NCBI RefSeq assembly: GCF_000002425.4
Contig: NC_037270.1
Location: forward strand, 14,030,307 to 14,094,306
Direction of reading: 5' to 3'
Source: Physcomitrium patens
Lineage: Eukaryota > Streptophyta > Bryopsida > Funariales > Funariaceae
DNA: 64,000 nucleotides
Shown: positions 1 to 12,294 of the stretch, piece by piece
Layout of the letters: every line of letters begins with the position of its first letter
Position numbering within the stretch: position 1 is the stretch's first letter
The notes under the pieces: generated by a model
Database searches by the model: none
What the model was told of the DNA's origin: nothing
The model's input: the letters and a program-made list of their open reading frames with translations, nothing else
Position numbers and translations under genes: made by a program

Positions 1-530
1 AAAATTGAATCACTCTGAGAGAGGCTCTTAATATAACTAAAAAGGATTTGCATGAGTTGATCATCAATTTAATAAAGAGGAAGAGGCAAATGACAGCTGA
101 AGCTATTATGATAGAGGCATTGGATACTCGGGTAACTATGGATGAGGAAGAAGAGATAGGGCAAGTATTTGCAGAATTTGTAATATCAGAAGTTGGAATT
201 AAGGTTGATATGGAGAATGAGGCTTTAAATAAATATGAAGAAGCTATAGATGAGCATCAAATGAAATGTGCATCTATGAAAATTACTGGGATAAAGAAGA
301 ATGGACAAAAAGCGTGTGAATACTTGTTCTAAATGTGATAATGATGGAATGGGAAGTAGTAGGTATTCAGTTTCTTATTGGGCTAGAGCTACTACGGAGA
401 ATGAAGACACATGGGTGCAAATAAGTCATCTGCATATCCCATTGTAGATAATATGAATATTGGATTTTTAAACTTGACTAGTAATGGATTTGTGAATATT
501 TAAAAGATTAAAGATTTAGATTCTGTTTAT
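1..530 (+). pseudogene. E1 gag C-terminus and protease remnant
   Basis: The reading frame at the window start matches the last 25 or so residues of the E2 Gag (motif ending IKRKR). Where E2 has a TAA stop after this motif, E1 has CAA and reads on, so gag and protease were probably one frame ancestrally. A fragment near 380-400 (YWARATTE) matches the stretch just before the E2 protease. The segment carrying the DHGS catalytic loop in E2 cannot be found here and the frame is broken several times, so the protease is lost. Confidence 0.6.
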
Positions 531-539
531 AGAAGAAGG

Positions 540-2450
540 GTGAAGAAACAAGAGAAAAACTTAAAAAGAGTGGGTTTAGTTTCAAGAGATGAAGCCATAG
601 TTGGAGTAACAGAAGAAATAGGTTTGGAAGATGATTTGATAAAGGTTCTTGAAAATTTAGCTATAAGCATAGATGGAAATGCTATAATAGAAATATATTC
701 AAGAGAAACTTATGAAGAATTAGAAAAGATAGTGATAATTAGTGGACTTGCTACAAGCTATGGATTGAAACATGAAACTAGAGTACAAACTAAATATAAA
801 GCTGTAGCAAGAAAGGTACAGCCTATAGCTACTCAATTACCAGTTGATACTATGGATCATATCAACCAAGCAATTAAAGAGCCAAGTCTAAGAGAAGGAT
901 GTGGAATTGGGTATCAATTTACTCAAGAATCATTAATTAAATTGAAGATTGGAAGGGGTGATTTCATGATATCAACGGAGAAAATTATATTTCAAGAAAT
1001 GCTTAGTAGGCATGATAAAGCATTTGCCTCAACTCTTAATGAAATTGGATGTGTGGATCCTAATGTTGTAGTACCTATGGTAATCTTTACTGTGTCGCAT
1101 GTTCCATGAGATTTAAAGCTTATACCTGTGCCTAGAGCTTTACTTCCAAAGTTGATAGAACTACTAAAAGAGAAGGTGAAGATGGGTATTTTAGAACCTT
1201 CAATTGCTCCCTATTCTAATAGATGGTTCACAGTACTGAAGAAGTCAAAGGCATTAAGATTTATTCAAGATATGCAACTTGCAAATAGAGTAACTATTCA
1301 AAATATAGGATCAGGTCCTGTAGTAGATGAAGTGACTGAACAATTTGCAAGTCATGCCATAAATTCTATTGGAGACTTATATTCGGGATATGACCAATTT
1401 CAATTGGCTAAAGAGAGTAGGGACTTAACTACCATTAAGACTCCTTTGGATTTAATGAGGATGTGTACCTTACCTCAAGGTGCAACCAACTCAGTGGCTC
1501 ATATGCAAAATGCTATGAACCAAATATTGAAAGAATTTATTCTTGAAAAAACCATACCGTTTTTGGATGATATACCTATAAAGAGAGATAAAAAAGAAGA
1601 CAGGGATGAGACTATGGAGGTTGAAGGTTGTAGAAAGTTTATTAAGAGCCATATTGAAGATGTGGCTCTAATATTGGAGAGATTGGAATCAGTTAATCTC
1701 ACGTTATCTTTGGAGAAATCAAGCTTTGGAGTTGATGAGATTCTAGTGGTAGGATACATGTGTGGCAGGTATGGTAGGAAACCAAACCCTGATAAAATTG
1801 ATGCTATATCTAAAATGAAGGCTTGTAAAAATGTTACAGAAGTCAGAAGGTTTTTAGGAGCATGTATATTCTATCACATTTGGGTGCTTCACTTTGCCCA
1901 TATCTCAGAGCTACTATATAAATTATTAAGGAAGGATAAAAGATTTGTTTGGAAAGAAGAACAAAAAAAAGCTATGAAAAACCTAAAAAAAATGTTGAGT
2001 TCACCACCTGTGCTTAGACAAGTGGATTATCAATGTGGAAGACCAATGGTTGTAACAGTAGATACAAGCCCTATAGCAATTGGATGGGCTATTAGATAAA
2101 ATGATGTAGAAGGGAGAAGATTTGCTATAAGGTTTGGAACTAGGATTCTTACAAAGAGGCAAAGGGCTTATCTACAAGTTAAAAGAGAGCTTTTGGGAGG
2201 ACTCACCGCTTTAAAGGTTGAGAGGAATTATTTGATTGGAGCAAGTATGGTTTTGGAAACAGATTGTTTGCCATTACTTGGAATGATAATTAACTGAACT
2301 ACTCCAGACATTACTATATTAAGATGGATAGCCTATATAAGAACATTGAATCCTATTTTAGTAGATATCACTAGCAAAGAAAACTTGTTGGCGGATATGT
2401 TGTCTAGAGCTAGATATACCTTCAAAGAGGAAATGATGGTACACGAAGGA
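540..2450 (+). pseudogene. E1 reverse transcriptase-RNase H
   Basis: The linker and start of RT lie at 540-1109, interrupted by a TGA at about 1107-1109. RT continues at 1128-2099 with GDLYSGYDQF (first catalytic Asp), LPQGATNSVAHM, and PFLDD in place of the plant Ty3 YLDD or YVDD box. RNase H begins near 2040 (VDTSPIAIGWA), then a TAA at 2097-2099, VKRELLGG, ETDCLPLL and finally LADMLSRAR near 2390. RT and RNase H are colinear with E2 throughout. At least three in-frame stops rule out a functional polyprotein. Confidence 0.85.
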
Positions 2451-3935
2451 GGTGAAGATCAAGAAGAGAAGAGTTATGAAAATTCATTTGCTATTGGTGG
2501 AATGGATTTTGGTGATAAAGTTCAAAAATTCTATGAAGGTTTGTATGAAGGCAGATTGAAGGATATTGGAATTTATTTAAGTACAATGAAGAAACAAGAA
2601 AGGTGGATGGATAAAACCTTCAAAGACATTAGACATAAATCCTATGGTTATTTGCTCAGAGATGGATTCCTATGGAAGAGGCCAAAACGAGGAGATAAAA
2701 TCCCATTGAAGATAGTAGGAGATCTTGAAACTAAATTTAAGGTTTTAAGAGAATATCATGATATACTTAGGGCAGGGTACAGAGGAATTTGGGCTACATA
2801 TATCAAGATCAAGGAAAGGTATTGGTAGAAGGATTTATATATGGATGTAGAAGACTTTGTGAGCTCTTGCACAGAGTGTCAACTACAATCTAAAGTTAGG
2901 TATAAAGATGGATTACATCCTACTTATCTACCTTCAATACATTTTCAATGGGTGATTGATTTGGTAACTATGCCATTAGGACTTTGGGATATGAAATATT
3001 TGGTTTTGGCAAGAGAAGAGCTATCAAATTATGTTGAAAGGAGGGCTTTGAGAACCAAGACTACAAAAATAATATACAGATTTATATTGGAATACATCTT
3101 TAGTAGACATGGTAGCATTGGGAGGATGAGAGCTGATAGAGGAGAATTAGATGCTGTTGAAGCAAGAGAATTTTTCAACAGGTATGGAGTTCAATTGAAG
3201 TTAACTACTTCTTATAATCTTGAAGCCAATAGAAAGAGTGAGAGGGGTCATCTTCCTATCATTTATGCATTGCTTAAGGCATGTAAAGGTAAGTCAATTC
3301 AATGGCCTAAACAACTTCCATTTGCTTTATGGACTGATAGAACTATTCACAGTACTGTCACTAGTTATATGCCCATGAAGTTAATGTTAGGACAAAAACC
3401 TATGATGCCAGCTGAAAAAACTTATCTTACATGGATGTTTTTATCTTAGGAAGATGATATAAATAGAAAAAGATTATTGGAGCTTCGAATCCAATAATTG
3501 GGTAGGTTACCTGAAGACCTACAAATTACAGCTAAGAGGTTAAAGAAAGCAAGATTGAAAAATAAAAAAAGATTTGATAAGACTCATAGGTTGAGGCCTA
3601 AGCCTATAGAGATTGGAGACTAGTTTTTTTTTATGATAACAGCCTTGAGTATCAATATAGTACTATAAAGAAATTTACAAAAAAAATAGTTTGGACCATA
3701 TGTGGTGATTACAGTACATGATAATTTCACATATACTTTACGTGAGTTAGATGGAGCTATCATAAGGAATCTAATAGCAGGGAAGAGGGTGAAAACTTTC
3801 AAGAAAAGAGATGGATTATTTTAAATAGAAGACCTTCAAGAATTCTTACCTCAATATTTAGACCAAGAAGATGAAGAAGAAGAGCCTATAAGTAATTCAA
3901 AGAAATCTCAAGAAGATGAAGAAGAGTAATATGTG
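2450..3935 (+). pseudogene. E1 integrase
   Basis: A zinc-binding N-terminus is recognisable near 2755-2890 (paired Cys in CTECQ; the second His is Tyr, AGYRG where E2 has AGHRG). The catalytic core has Asp in VIDLVTMP, Asp in RADRGELD and Glu in NLEANRKSERG, so the D-D-E triad is present although the frame is broken by stops at 2826-2828 and 3447-3449. The C-terminal domain is still readable to about 3820 (YVVITVHDNFTYTLRELDG). No chromodomain was seen. This is the reference for the part deleted from the E2 integrase. Confidence 0.8.
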
Positions 3936-3960
3936 GCACATATAGGAGGATGTGTAGGTT

Positions 3961-3973
3961 TAAAGGAGGTAGA
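3961..3973 (+). other. E1 polypurine tract
   Basis: Purine-rich run aaaggaggtaga directly before the LTR TG. The matching position in the TR-GAG element reads agagggggtgga, so the site is conserved in the family. It primes plus-strand DNA synthesis in LTR elements. Confidence 0.65.
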
Positions 3974-4130
3974 TGTCGTACTATAAATGCTTACAATATG
4001 TAAAAATTAGTTAGAACATATTATATGTTAATAAATCTAGATGTGTGTTAGAGTAGCTAGTAGATTAAATTAAAAGAAGTTGGTATAAGAAAATTTATTT
4101 TGTTTCTTTACTTGTTTTGATTTTGATATT

Positions 4131-4167
<37 letters not shown>

Positions 4168-5199
4168 CCTAAATGTTTAGTATGAAGCCTTGGGAGAAGG
4201 TGGAAGCCTAAGGATGAAAATCTAAACTAATAAGAGGCTAATTGGGAAGGATAAAAGCAAAGCATGGTTTGATGAAGGCAAGGAATGGAGAACTTCATCC
4301 CTATTGGTCGAATACCATGTCCAATGGGCTTCAAGGAGGCTGCCCGAGGCCTTATTAGGGATTAGGATTCCTCTTTCGAAGGCATTCGGAGATTACAAGC
4401 TAGGGTTGTAAAGTTTAGGATTCGGGGTACAATTTTTGTACAAAAATTAGAGGATTTGGAGTTAGATTGAAAAAGTTATAGCCGTTTGAAGTTAAGGTAT
4501 TTATTTAAGATATATTGTTACTCTTTTGAGAGTACGAGGAGTTTTACAGTAGCTTTTGAAGATCGGAAGGTGCGATTGGAATGGTGATTTCAAGGCCTAC
4601 ATCTTTTATGAAAGAATTATTGCTTTTGAAGTTCAAATGAAGGAGTTGTAAAGAGTTGAAGGCGGCGCTTCCAAATCAAAGGCAGTAAGTAAGCGGTTTT
4701 GTTTATAGTAATGGTTGGAACCATAACTTGAGTATTCGGATGAATTTTTGGCTCAAACTTTTGGAGAATGTAAATTTTTGTGTTAAGAAGCTATACATAC
4801 AAATTTCGTGGTATTTGAGCTTATATTTTGTGAGATATGAAGAAAATTGCACATGGATATATAAAGACAAGGGTTTGAAGCGATTGTTAGGATTTTCAAG
4901 ATATCTCAAGATCTACAATGAATTTGCAGTTGAAATTTGTTGTAGAAGTTAATAAGAATACATCAGTACTTCATGTAAAATTTGAGTTTGTTTGGACGGT
5001 CAGATTAGGAGATATGAGGTGTTGAACTTCGGAAAAATCTCCACATAAGAATAAACAAGGTTTTAAAAGATTTTATCATATTTTAGAAGTTGTTGGTTAC
5101 TTGAGGATTGTGTATTTGGTGTAATTACTCAAAAGGAAAAAATTATATATAAACTTAGAGCTTTTCTTATTTTCAAGCTTGATTGAATAATTAGTGACA
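3974..5199 (+). repeat. E1 3' LTR
   Basis: Begins TGTCGT right after the polypurine tract, as in E2 and the TR-GAG copies. The right end is placed at a CA (ttagtgaca, 5191-5199), where sequence changes abruptly to the GC-richer copia leader. Length is about 1.2 kb, against 1.46 and 1.72 kb for relatives. A stretch near 4995-5005 (ttggacggtcaga) resembles the U3 of the other LTRs. The right boundary is inferred. Confidence 0.55.
4134..4165. repeat. (AT)n microsatellite
   Basis: 32 bp alternating AT inside the E1 LTR. Confidence 0.95.
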
Positions 5200-5405
5200 G
5201 CCAAAAGCCCAGCGTTTTCTTGAGGCAAACTCTCTTTACTCTGACACCGCTATCCACTACTGCTCGCCCTTGCCCGCCGCTGCTGTCCACCATTGCCCAC
5301 CGCCTTGAGCCGCTGCTGTCTGTTGTTGCCACCCTACCGCCCTATTGCTGCATGCTACTGCCATCTTATTGTTGTTTTGCTGCCTCAATCTACAACTCTT
5401 TCTCC

Positions 5406-5408
<3 letters not shown>

Positions 5409-5440
<32 letters not shown>
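5409..5440. repeat. (AT)n microsatellite
   Basis: 32 bp alternating AT in the copia leader upstream of gag. Confidence 0.95.
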
Positions 5441-5443
<3 letters not shown>

Positions 5444-5550
5444 TGTTTTTTTAAGTTCAAGTTTATCATTTTATTTGACTTTATATTTTAAGATACATTT
5501 TATTCAACTTTTCTACTTGATCTTGTATTTTCTTTATAGATTTATTTATA

Positions 5551-6470
5551 ATGAGTGCTTCAACATCTTCAACTGCTTCTACTATGGTTCCAACTATTAC
5601 CAGTGCATCCCAATATTTTCAAGCTCTTTTATTTCCACCATTCACTGTGGATGGAAACAATTATCTATTATGGAAAAAAATGACAAAAGTAAATTTATTT
5701 ATAAAACAACTTTCAGATGCCATTATGTTTGAAGAATCTCCTACAACAAGTATTTCTATATCTCCTTCTATTCGTTGGAAAGCACTTCTTCTCCTTCATC
5801 GTCATCTTATACCCGCATTACAACATCAATATTTAGAAATGGAAGACCCTGCAAAACTTTGGAAGAATCTTAAATCTAGGTTTGATCATCAAAAGACCAT
5901 TTTTCTTCCACGTGCACGTCATGATTGGACACATTTATGTGTCTTGGATTTTCTAAACTTAAATGCTTTCAATAGTGAAATGTATAGTATTGTCTCACAA
6001 TTATGATTATGTGGACAAAGCATTTCTGAAGAAGAAATGATTAAAAAAACTCTCTCTACATTTTCTCCTGCATCTATTGAGCTTGCACAACAATACAAGA
6101 ACATCAAATTTCAGAGTCATTCTGATCTCATGTCCTATCTACTTCTTGTGGAGAAGCAAAATGAGCTACTCTTGCGTAATGTGGAAGCTCGTCCTATTAG
6201 AACTACAGTTCCAAAATTTCATGCACTTAATATTTCAAAGTCTGAGAAGAAATTATATAAATATGGGAAACGTGCTCATAAGTATCAAGGTAGTCATAGT
6301 CAAGACTATTTCTACCCATATGGAAAGAATAAATCTTCTACTATTAATTATAGTAGAAAAAAAAAATGAGAGATGTGTTCTTGCCATAAGTGTGGAATGA
6401 TTGGATATTTAATACATGCGTGCCATATTTCAGAATATTTTATTAAAATATTTTAAGAAAATAAGAAATT
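5551..6470 (+). pseudogene. Copia gag
   Basis: Starts MSASTSSTAST and carries the copia Gag signature region (FPPFTVDGNNYLLWKKM; KLWKNLKSRF). An in-frame TGA at 6004-6006 splits it, and the same frame resumes and runs to 6369. The zinc knuckle near 6375-6420 reads CHKCGMIGYLIHAC: the third ligand of CX2CX4HX4C is Tyr instead of His, a C-to-T type change, so RNA binding would be impaired even without the stops. Confidence 0.8.
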
Positions 6471-7950
6471 ACGAGCTGAGGCTCGTGAAGTTCATACCAT
6501 GGATGCATCCATCGATTCAATTGGTGTTGATGACTTACGGGCTTATATGAATGATAGAACCTCTAATGATGAATCAAATGATGCGCTCATTGATTCTGCA
6601 ACAACACATACTATCTTACGAGATAGATAACTTTTTATTGAAAAATCTTCAACTTGGCAAACTAAAAATATGATGACCATGGCTGGAGCAAATGCGTTTT
6701 GTTTCCAAGAAGGCACAGCAATAGTAAAATTACGTGTGGATTCCATCATAAAATATAAATATGCGATGTTTTCACCCTCAACACCTTGAAGTCTGATTAG
6801 CTACCGAGATGTGCGTATTAATAGTTAACACCTCTCGATCGCCACTTTAAATAGAAAAGAAGTTTTGGTTCTTGCAAAGAACCATAAAGTTGTTGAAAAA
6901 GCTTTTACTAAAAAATATGGTTTATACCAAATTGTGATTCGGCCTCCCATTATATTTAATTTTGCATCATCTATCTCAGAGAGTCGTATTTCTCTTTGGC
7001 ATGGACGATTGGGACATCCAGGATCCACATTATTTAGAAAGATTATTCCATGTTTAACTGGGTACAATTTAAAGCCTGCAGATGTAGACTCTATGGAATT
7101 ATGTTGTGCATGCATACAAGGTAAAATGATTACTCGGCCTTCAATTTGGAAACTTCCACAAGAATTACCACTAATGCTTGAAAGATTGTATGGTGATATT
7201 TGTGGTCCTATTAATCCAATATCAGGACCATTTCGTTATTTTTTGGTCCTTGTTGATGCATCATGTAAACAATCACATGTTTCATTATTATCAACTCAAA
7301 ACATGGTGTTTGCCAATCTTATATCTATGCTTATTCGCTTTCGGGCACATTTTCCCAATTATCCTATAAAAACATTACGTATAGATAATGCAAAAGAATT
7401 TGCATCAAAGTCTTTTGAAAACTATTGTACTGCAACAAGAATCGAGTTGACATATTGTGTTCTATATGAACATGCTCAAAATGGATTTCTAGAGTCATTT
7501 ATAAAGTGTATACAATTCATTATACGGCCACTCCTCCTTCACGCAAATCTATCTGCATCTATGTGGGATCATGCAGTTTTATATGCTGCAGCATTAATAT
7601 GCCTCCATCCTTCTTGTCTTGAAATTGTTTCACCACATGAGCTCATTTCCGGTCGTGTTCCAAATGTATTTCACTTACGAGTATTTGGTTGCCGTGCTTG
7701 GATTCCAGTACCAGAACCTCAATGGCATACCATTGGAGCTCATCGACAAGAAGGCATATATGTTGGTTTTGATTCACCAAGCATTATTCGTATTGTTGAT
7801 CCATCAACTGGCACATTATTACGTGCACGTTTGTAAAATTGTCATTTTGAAGAAACTATATTCCCATCTCTTCAAGGAGGAGTATCCAATCAACAAAGAA
7901 ATAAAGTACTCATATTTGAAGCATCAGAAACATTTACAATGAATCCTGAT
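6470..7950 (+). pseudogene. Copia protease and integrase
   Basis: The protease active-site region near 6585-6625 reads ALIDSATTHTIL, where copia proteases have DSG: the glycine is Ala. The integrase (main frame 6865-7836) has the HHCC finger (LWHGRLGHP, then CCACIQGK), core Asp in YGDICGPI, Asp in LRIDNAKEF and Glu in FLESF, so the D-D-E residues are kept. It stops at TAA 7834-7836. Further copia-like sequence to 7950 is in another frame. Confidence 0.8.
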
Positions 7951-8249
7951 CCTATGACATCTTTGGCAGAAATTGAAGTTGCTAAGATTTTACATTTAAA
8001 ACGGATCGCGGATGAAACACTTGATGGCTTCAATGATGTACTTAGAATTACAAGAATTCCTATTAATGAGGCTTAGAATGCACCTGCTCAGATTGCAGTG
8101 CCATTGACTATAATACCTCAAGTTATAACAACAACAACTAAAAGAACTCATGGACTAGATAAGCAACCACATAAGAAGAAAGCTATAAAATAAACTAATC
8201 TTAGTATTATTTCTCAAGAAATTGCCACTCATCTTGCAGGACTACTAAT

Positions 8250-10065
8250 TCATGATGATATATCCATGCATAATGTACCTTCAATTCCTATGAAAAATAA
8301 TCTTGGAATTGGAAGGAATAAGAATAAGTTGAGTAAAGAATTATCTATTCTGTATTGTGCTATAGATGATATTTGGGACAGACCATCTATTACGGTAGAT
8401 GAATCATTTGCATATATGATTATAGAAGCCCTTTCTTGTGAGGAAGACAATCCTAAACCTCAAACCATCGAAGAGGCGATGCATCACTCTGATTGGTCAA
8501 AATGGAAAACTGCTATTGAGGAAGAGTATGCCTCTTTGTGTAAGAGAAAAGTTTTTGGTCCAATTGTAGACACTCTTACTTCTCGCCTTGTGGGATATAA
8601 AATGGTATTAATATGCAAGGGAGATGCTCAAGGCCAATTAACCTGCTATAAAGCTTGACTTGTTGATCAAGGATTTATTCAACGATTTGGCATTGGTTAT
8701 GAATCTACATATTCTCCAGTCATAGATTCAATTACATTTTGATATATTATTGGAATGACAATTCATGCCACCCTTGAGATGCATCTGATGGATGTAGTTA
8801 CTACATATCTATATGATTCTCTTGATGCAAATATTTCTTTGAAAGTTCCACCTTACTTAGAAATAGGAACTCTAAATCAACCCGCTCCAGGAAAATATCA
8901 TGGTATTAAATTATGTAAGGCCTTGTATGGTTTAAAACAATCCGGACGAATGTGGTATCGACGTCTTCGAGATTATTTAATTACAAATAATTTTATAAGT
9001 GATCCACTAATCTCTTGTTTGTTTATCAAACGAGATAAAACTAGTTTTGTGATCATCGCTATATATGTTGATGATCTTAACCTAGTGGATACTACATCTG
9101 CATGTGTTACAGCTACAAACCTATTTATACGTGAATTTGAGATAAAAATGCTAAGAAAAACAACTTTCTGCATTGGTCTTCATATTATGCATCTTATAGA
9201 TGGTAGCATTTTTCTCTACCAACTAACGAGTATTAGACAAATTTTGCAAAGATTTAATATGATTGATGCTTATCGATTGTCAACACCAATGGGTGGACGT
9301 GGTCGTGATGGTCATGATCTATACCGTCCATGCGAGGAGGAGGAGAAAATATTAGGAGACCAATATCCATACCTCGCAGCGGTTGGAGCACTTTTGTATT
9401 TAGCTACATCTACAAGACCAGATATTGCATTTGCAGTTAGTGTTCTTGCAAGACATAGTGCACGTCCAACACTACGACATTGGAATGGCATCAAACATTT
9501 ATTACGTTATTTAAAAGGTACTGAAGACTTGGAATTATATTATACAAAATCTGCAAATCCAAAATTGGTTGGATATTATGATGCAGGATATAAATCTGAT
9601 ATTGCAATAGCTAAATCTCAAACAGGATATGTATTTTTAAGACATGGAGCTGCAATATCATGAAAATTAGTGAAACAAACAATAACTGCAACTTCATCCA
9701 ACCATGCAGAAATTATTGCCTTACATGAAGCATCTCGAGAATGTATTTGGTTGTGATCAATTGATAAATTCATTCAAACAACCTGTGGATTTTCATATGA
9801 TGATTCTCCAACTATCTTGCATGAAGATAATAGTGCTTGTATTGCATAGATGCAAGTTGGTTTCATTAAAGACGACAGGACAAAGCATATTGATCCAAAG
9901 TATTTTAGTTATACTCATGACTTGATTACTGATCAAGCACTTATAATTAAGAAAATTGAATCTACAAATAACCTTGCTGATCTCTTCACCAAAGCTCTCC
10001 CATTAAGCAATCATCGTCAACTTACTTATGGCATTGATATGCGGCGACTTGCTTTTCTTGAATAA
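8250..10065 (+). pseudogene. Copia reverse transcriptase and RNase H
   Basis: RT starts near 8450 (TIEEAMHHSDWSKWKTAIEEE), is broken by a TGA at 8656-8658, and resumes at 8755-9663 with KALYGLKQSGRMWY and the catalytic AIYVDDL box near 9060. YLAAVGALLYLATSTRPDIA marks the RT/RNase H connection. RNase H runs to 10065 with stops after 9661, ending RTKHIDPKYF and NLADLFTKALP, the standard copia terminus. The YVDD box is intact, but the frame is broken at least three times. Confidence 0.85.
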
Positions 10066-10263
10066 GAAAGTTAATGAGCTCTTTAAATAATTAAAGAAAA
10101 TGATGTTGTATTCTTTTTCCTTCATCTATGGTTTTGTCCTTAAATAAAATAAGGTTTTCCTAGATAAGGTTTTAATGAGGCAACAATTCTTGATCTTGCA
10201 AGATCATAGAAAAGTATAGATCATAAATCTATATAAATTTTATATTATGTAAATATTATGATG

Positions 10264-10275
10264 AGCGAAGCGGAG
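10264..10275 (+). other. Copia polypurine tract
   Basis: Run agcgaagcggag directly before the LTR TG. Confidence 0.6.
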
Positions 10276-10574
10276 TGTTGAGATCATTAAATGTAGCTGA
10301 CGATCTCCATAATATTTATTATAGACTACAGTAATTATCATAGCTACAGTATTTAGAGTCTAGTGGAGAAGTACTGTTCATCCTCTTATCTTCTCTCTTC
10401 TTGTATACGAGACACAACCAGATCAATAGATGTGTATGTGTGTGAAGCTCTCTCTCCTTAGAAACCCTCTTGTGTGTATGACTTACTACTACTCTTGTAT
10501 GTGTATGACTTACTACTACTCTTGTGTGTGTATGACTTACTATTACTCTTGTGTCTTTCTAAACATTCTCAACA
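10276..10574 (+). repeat. Copia 3' LTR (299 bp)
   Basis: Begins TGTTGAGA and ends TCTCAACA, a perfect 8-bp terminal inverted pair, after a polypurine tract. It contains three tandem copies of a 27-bp unit (tgtgtgtatgacttactact) near 10471-10555. The following five bases (gggaa) would be the target-site duplication, but no left partner is available because the 5' LTR is missing. Confidence 0.85.
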
Positions 10575-12294
10575 GGGAAAATTTCTGCAACCAGTATGTA
10601 ATGAAGAAGAGTGACTTGTCAAGGCTAACCTGGTAGCCCGGTTACCCCTTCTTCTCGAATGCCGAAGCGTTATTCTTGGTCTGACGTGGAACACATCCAA
10701 GTCAGCAAATAAGGCTGACACTGTGTCGCCTTGTGGATTGAGAACATGATGCAGTCCGCACAGGCAAATCCTGCATGGCGTTCCCTGTTCGGGCAGCTCA
10801 AAGATGAGGATGCTCCCGTGTCCACTCCGGGGCAATTTTTCTGCTGCCCGTTTCGCCATGACACTTGAAGTTCGAGTACTTTCTTCAATCCTGGGGACTC
10901 CGCGGCTCGTTGTTGTGCTGTAATTCTTAGTTCGTTTCTGCTTCGATTTTCCCTTCACACTTTTGCTTCGTTTCACTCTTCAGATAGAACTCTTCCCTGT
11001 AAGATTCGAGGCTGAGGTGAGGATTTTGTGTCTAATTTGGCCAAACTGTTGTTTTGGTGTACTGTGTGACTTGTTTCCGGTGCTGCATGTTGATGTTAAT
11101 ACTATTTCTCTTACTATTTTGGAGTGGTAAGATTTTTTTTGCTTCACGGCAGATTCTGTGGCGATCGCATATTTTTCAGACTTGTAAGTTGCAGGTGAAC
11201 GTAGCCAAAGCCGGAGCAAGGACTGGAGTGTCGTCACGGTCGAAGCGTTGTCGCGATCCAAACCTCGCATTTACACAATTTCGATCGCTTATTATTTTTT
11301 TCGTTGTGCTACTGAGAAAGCGTGCTCTTGATTATCTGCGTTAAGGAATTTTGAAAGAGAATTTCGTTTTGAGGTTTGGAGGTAAGAGACTAATAGGCGT
11401 GTAGGCTGTGCTTAGGGTTCAACCTTCTACAGTTCTAGCGGGTTAATATCGACCCCTTCATTTCCAGCGTCAAGGGCACGTGACGTAGGAATCAACTTGT
11501 GCAGGTTTAGGAAAATTTTATATTTAACGAAGGATTCACCAGTTCGCCATTATGTGCATTGGTTAAATGTGAGTTGCAAATGCATGAATAGACCTTGTTT
11601 CCGTAATATTGCCAATGATTGTAAGTGAAGATGTTAATCACAATTTCGTGAGGTGTCTTCTTCCAGTTGTCAATCTAACTTGTGGTTTTGTTATCTGGCA
11701 CTGGGCTTAGTGATATTGTCTTTTGTACCTTTTGTTTTAGTCACGGTTTATGCTTTCACGTGGCTGCGACATGCTTAGGTTTAGAATGCGATTTTATTAT
11801 CTAGAGAGAGTTTGACTTTAAGAACCGAGGTTGAATGAATGCCTTGAATGACATCATTCGAGAATTAGAATTGACTGATCTATTAGTATTTAGAATGTGA
11901 AGACGTAAGGAATTGTGCTCTGACGGAGGATGGCGAGGATAATGACATTTGAATTGAGATCGAGCTCCAGATGATTACAAGTCATGGGATCCATTATAAA
12001 CTTTCCTGCAAGCCCTTTGAATTGATGTTGGCTGTTTTCATTATCAGGATCAAGCAGAAGATCGCAGTATAATAACAAACTGGTGTGACACAAGGGTAGC
12101 TGAAAGCCGTAGCCGAAGTTGTACGAGATGGAAGAGTTTTTAAGGTAAGTGATATATGTGAATGGCAGGCAGGTGCTCTCATTGTGATTAAAAACGTAGA
12201 GCACCTTGATGAGGTCCTCCAAATTTTTGTGTAGAGGCCTTATCATGTCAGTCAATAATGCTCTCTCTTTTGTAACATTCTGCCCAGTGGACGC
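10575..12294 (+). promoter_or_regulatory. Promoter and leader region of the HSA32-like gene
   Basis: GC-moderate, non-repetitive sequence upstream of the first coding exon. Long open frames here on the minus strand (10569-10976, 11890-12405) show no recognisable domain and are probably chance. One two-unit heat-shock element, TTCgaGAA, lies at 11857-11864, about 430 bp before the ATG. Two units are weak, so heat regulation is only suggested. Transcription start and possible leader introns cannot be placed. Confidence 0.3.

Larger units (their letters stand above)
1..5199 (+). mobile_element. E1: decayed Ty3 LTR retrotransposon, 5' truncated by window
   Basis: Order seen: end of gag, spacer, reverse transcriptase, RNase H, integrase, polypurine tract, 3' LTR. 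This is the Ty3 order (RT before IN). The proteins match E2 at 45-61 kb along their length, and the 3' LTR begins TGTCGT like the LTRs of E2 and its Gag-only relatives, so all belong to one family. Many stops and frameshifts make it a relic. The 5' LTR and most of gag lie outside the window. Confidence 0.85.
5200..10574 (+). mobile_element. Decayed Ty1/copia element lacking a recognisable 5' LTR
   Basis: The order gag, protease, integrase, reverse transcriptase, RNase H is the copia order. A clean 3' LTR lies at 10276-10574, but no copy of its TGTTGAGA start occurs upstream of gag and no TGGTATCAGAGC primer site is seen. The 5' end therefore looks truncated at the junction with the E1 LTR. 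5200-5550 is a GC-richer leader (many gcc/gct triplets) ending in an AT microsatellite. Several stops per domain mark it as a relic. Confidence 0.85.

Noticed and set aside
5220-5732. 170-residue open frame over the copia leader
   Set aside because: Runs through the AT microsatellite and is out of frame with the real gag at 5551.
10569-10976. Minus-strand open frame of 135 residues
   Set aside because: No recognisable domain, overlaps the end of the copia LTR, and lies in the presumed leader of the HSA32-like gene.
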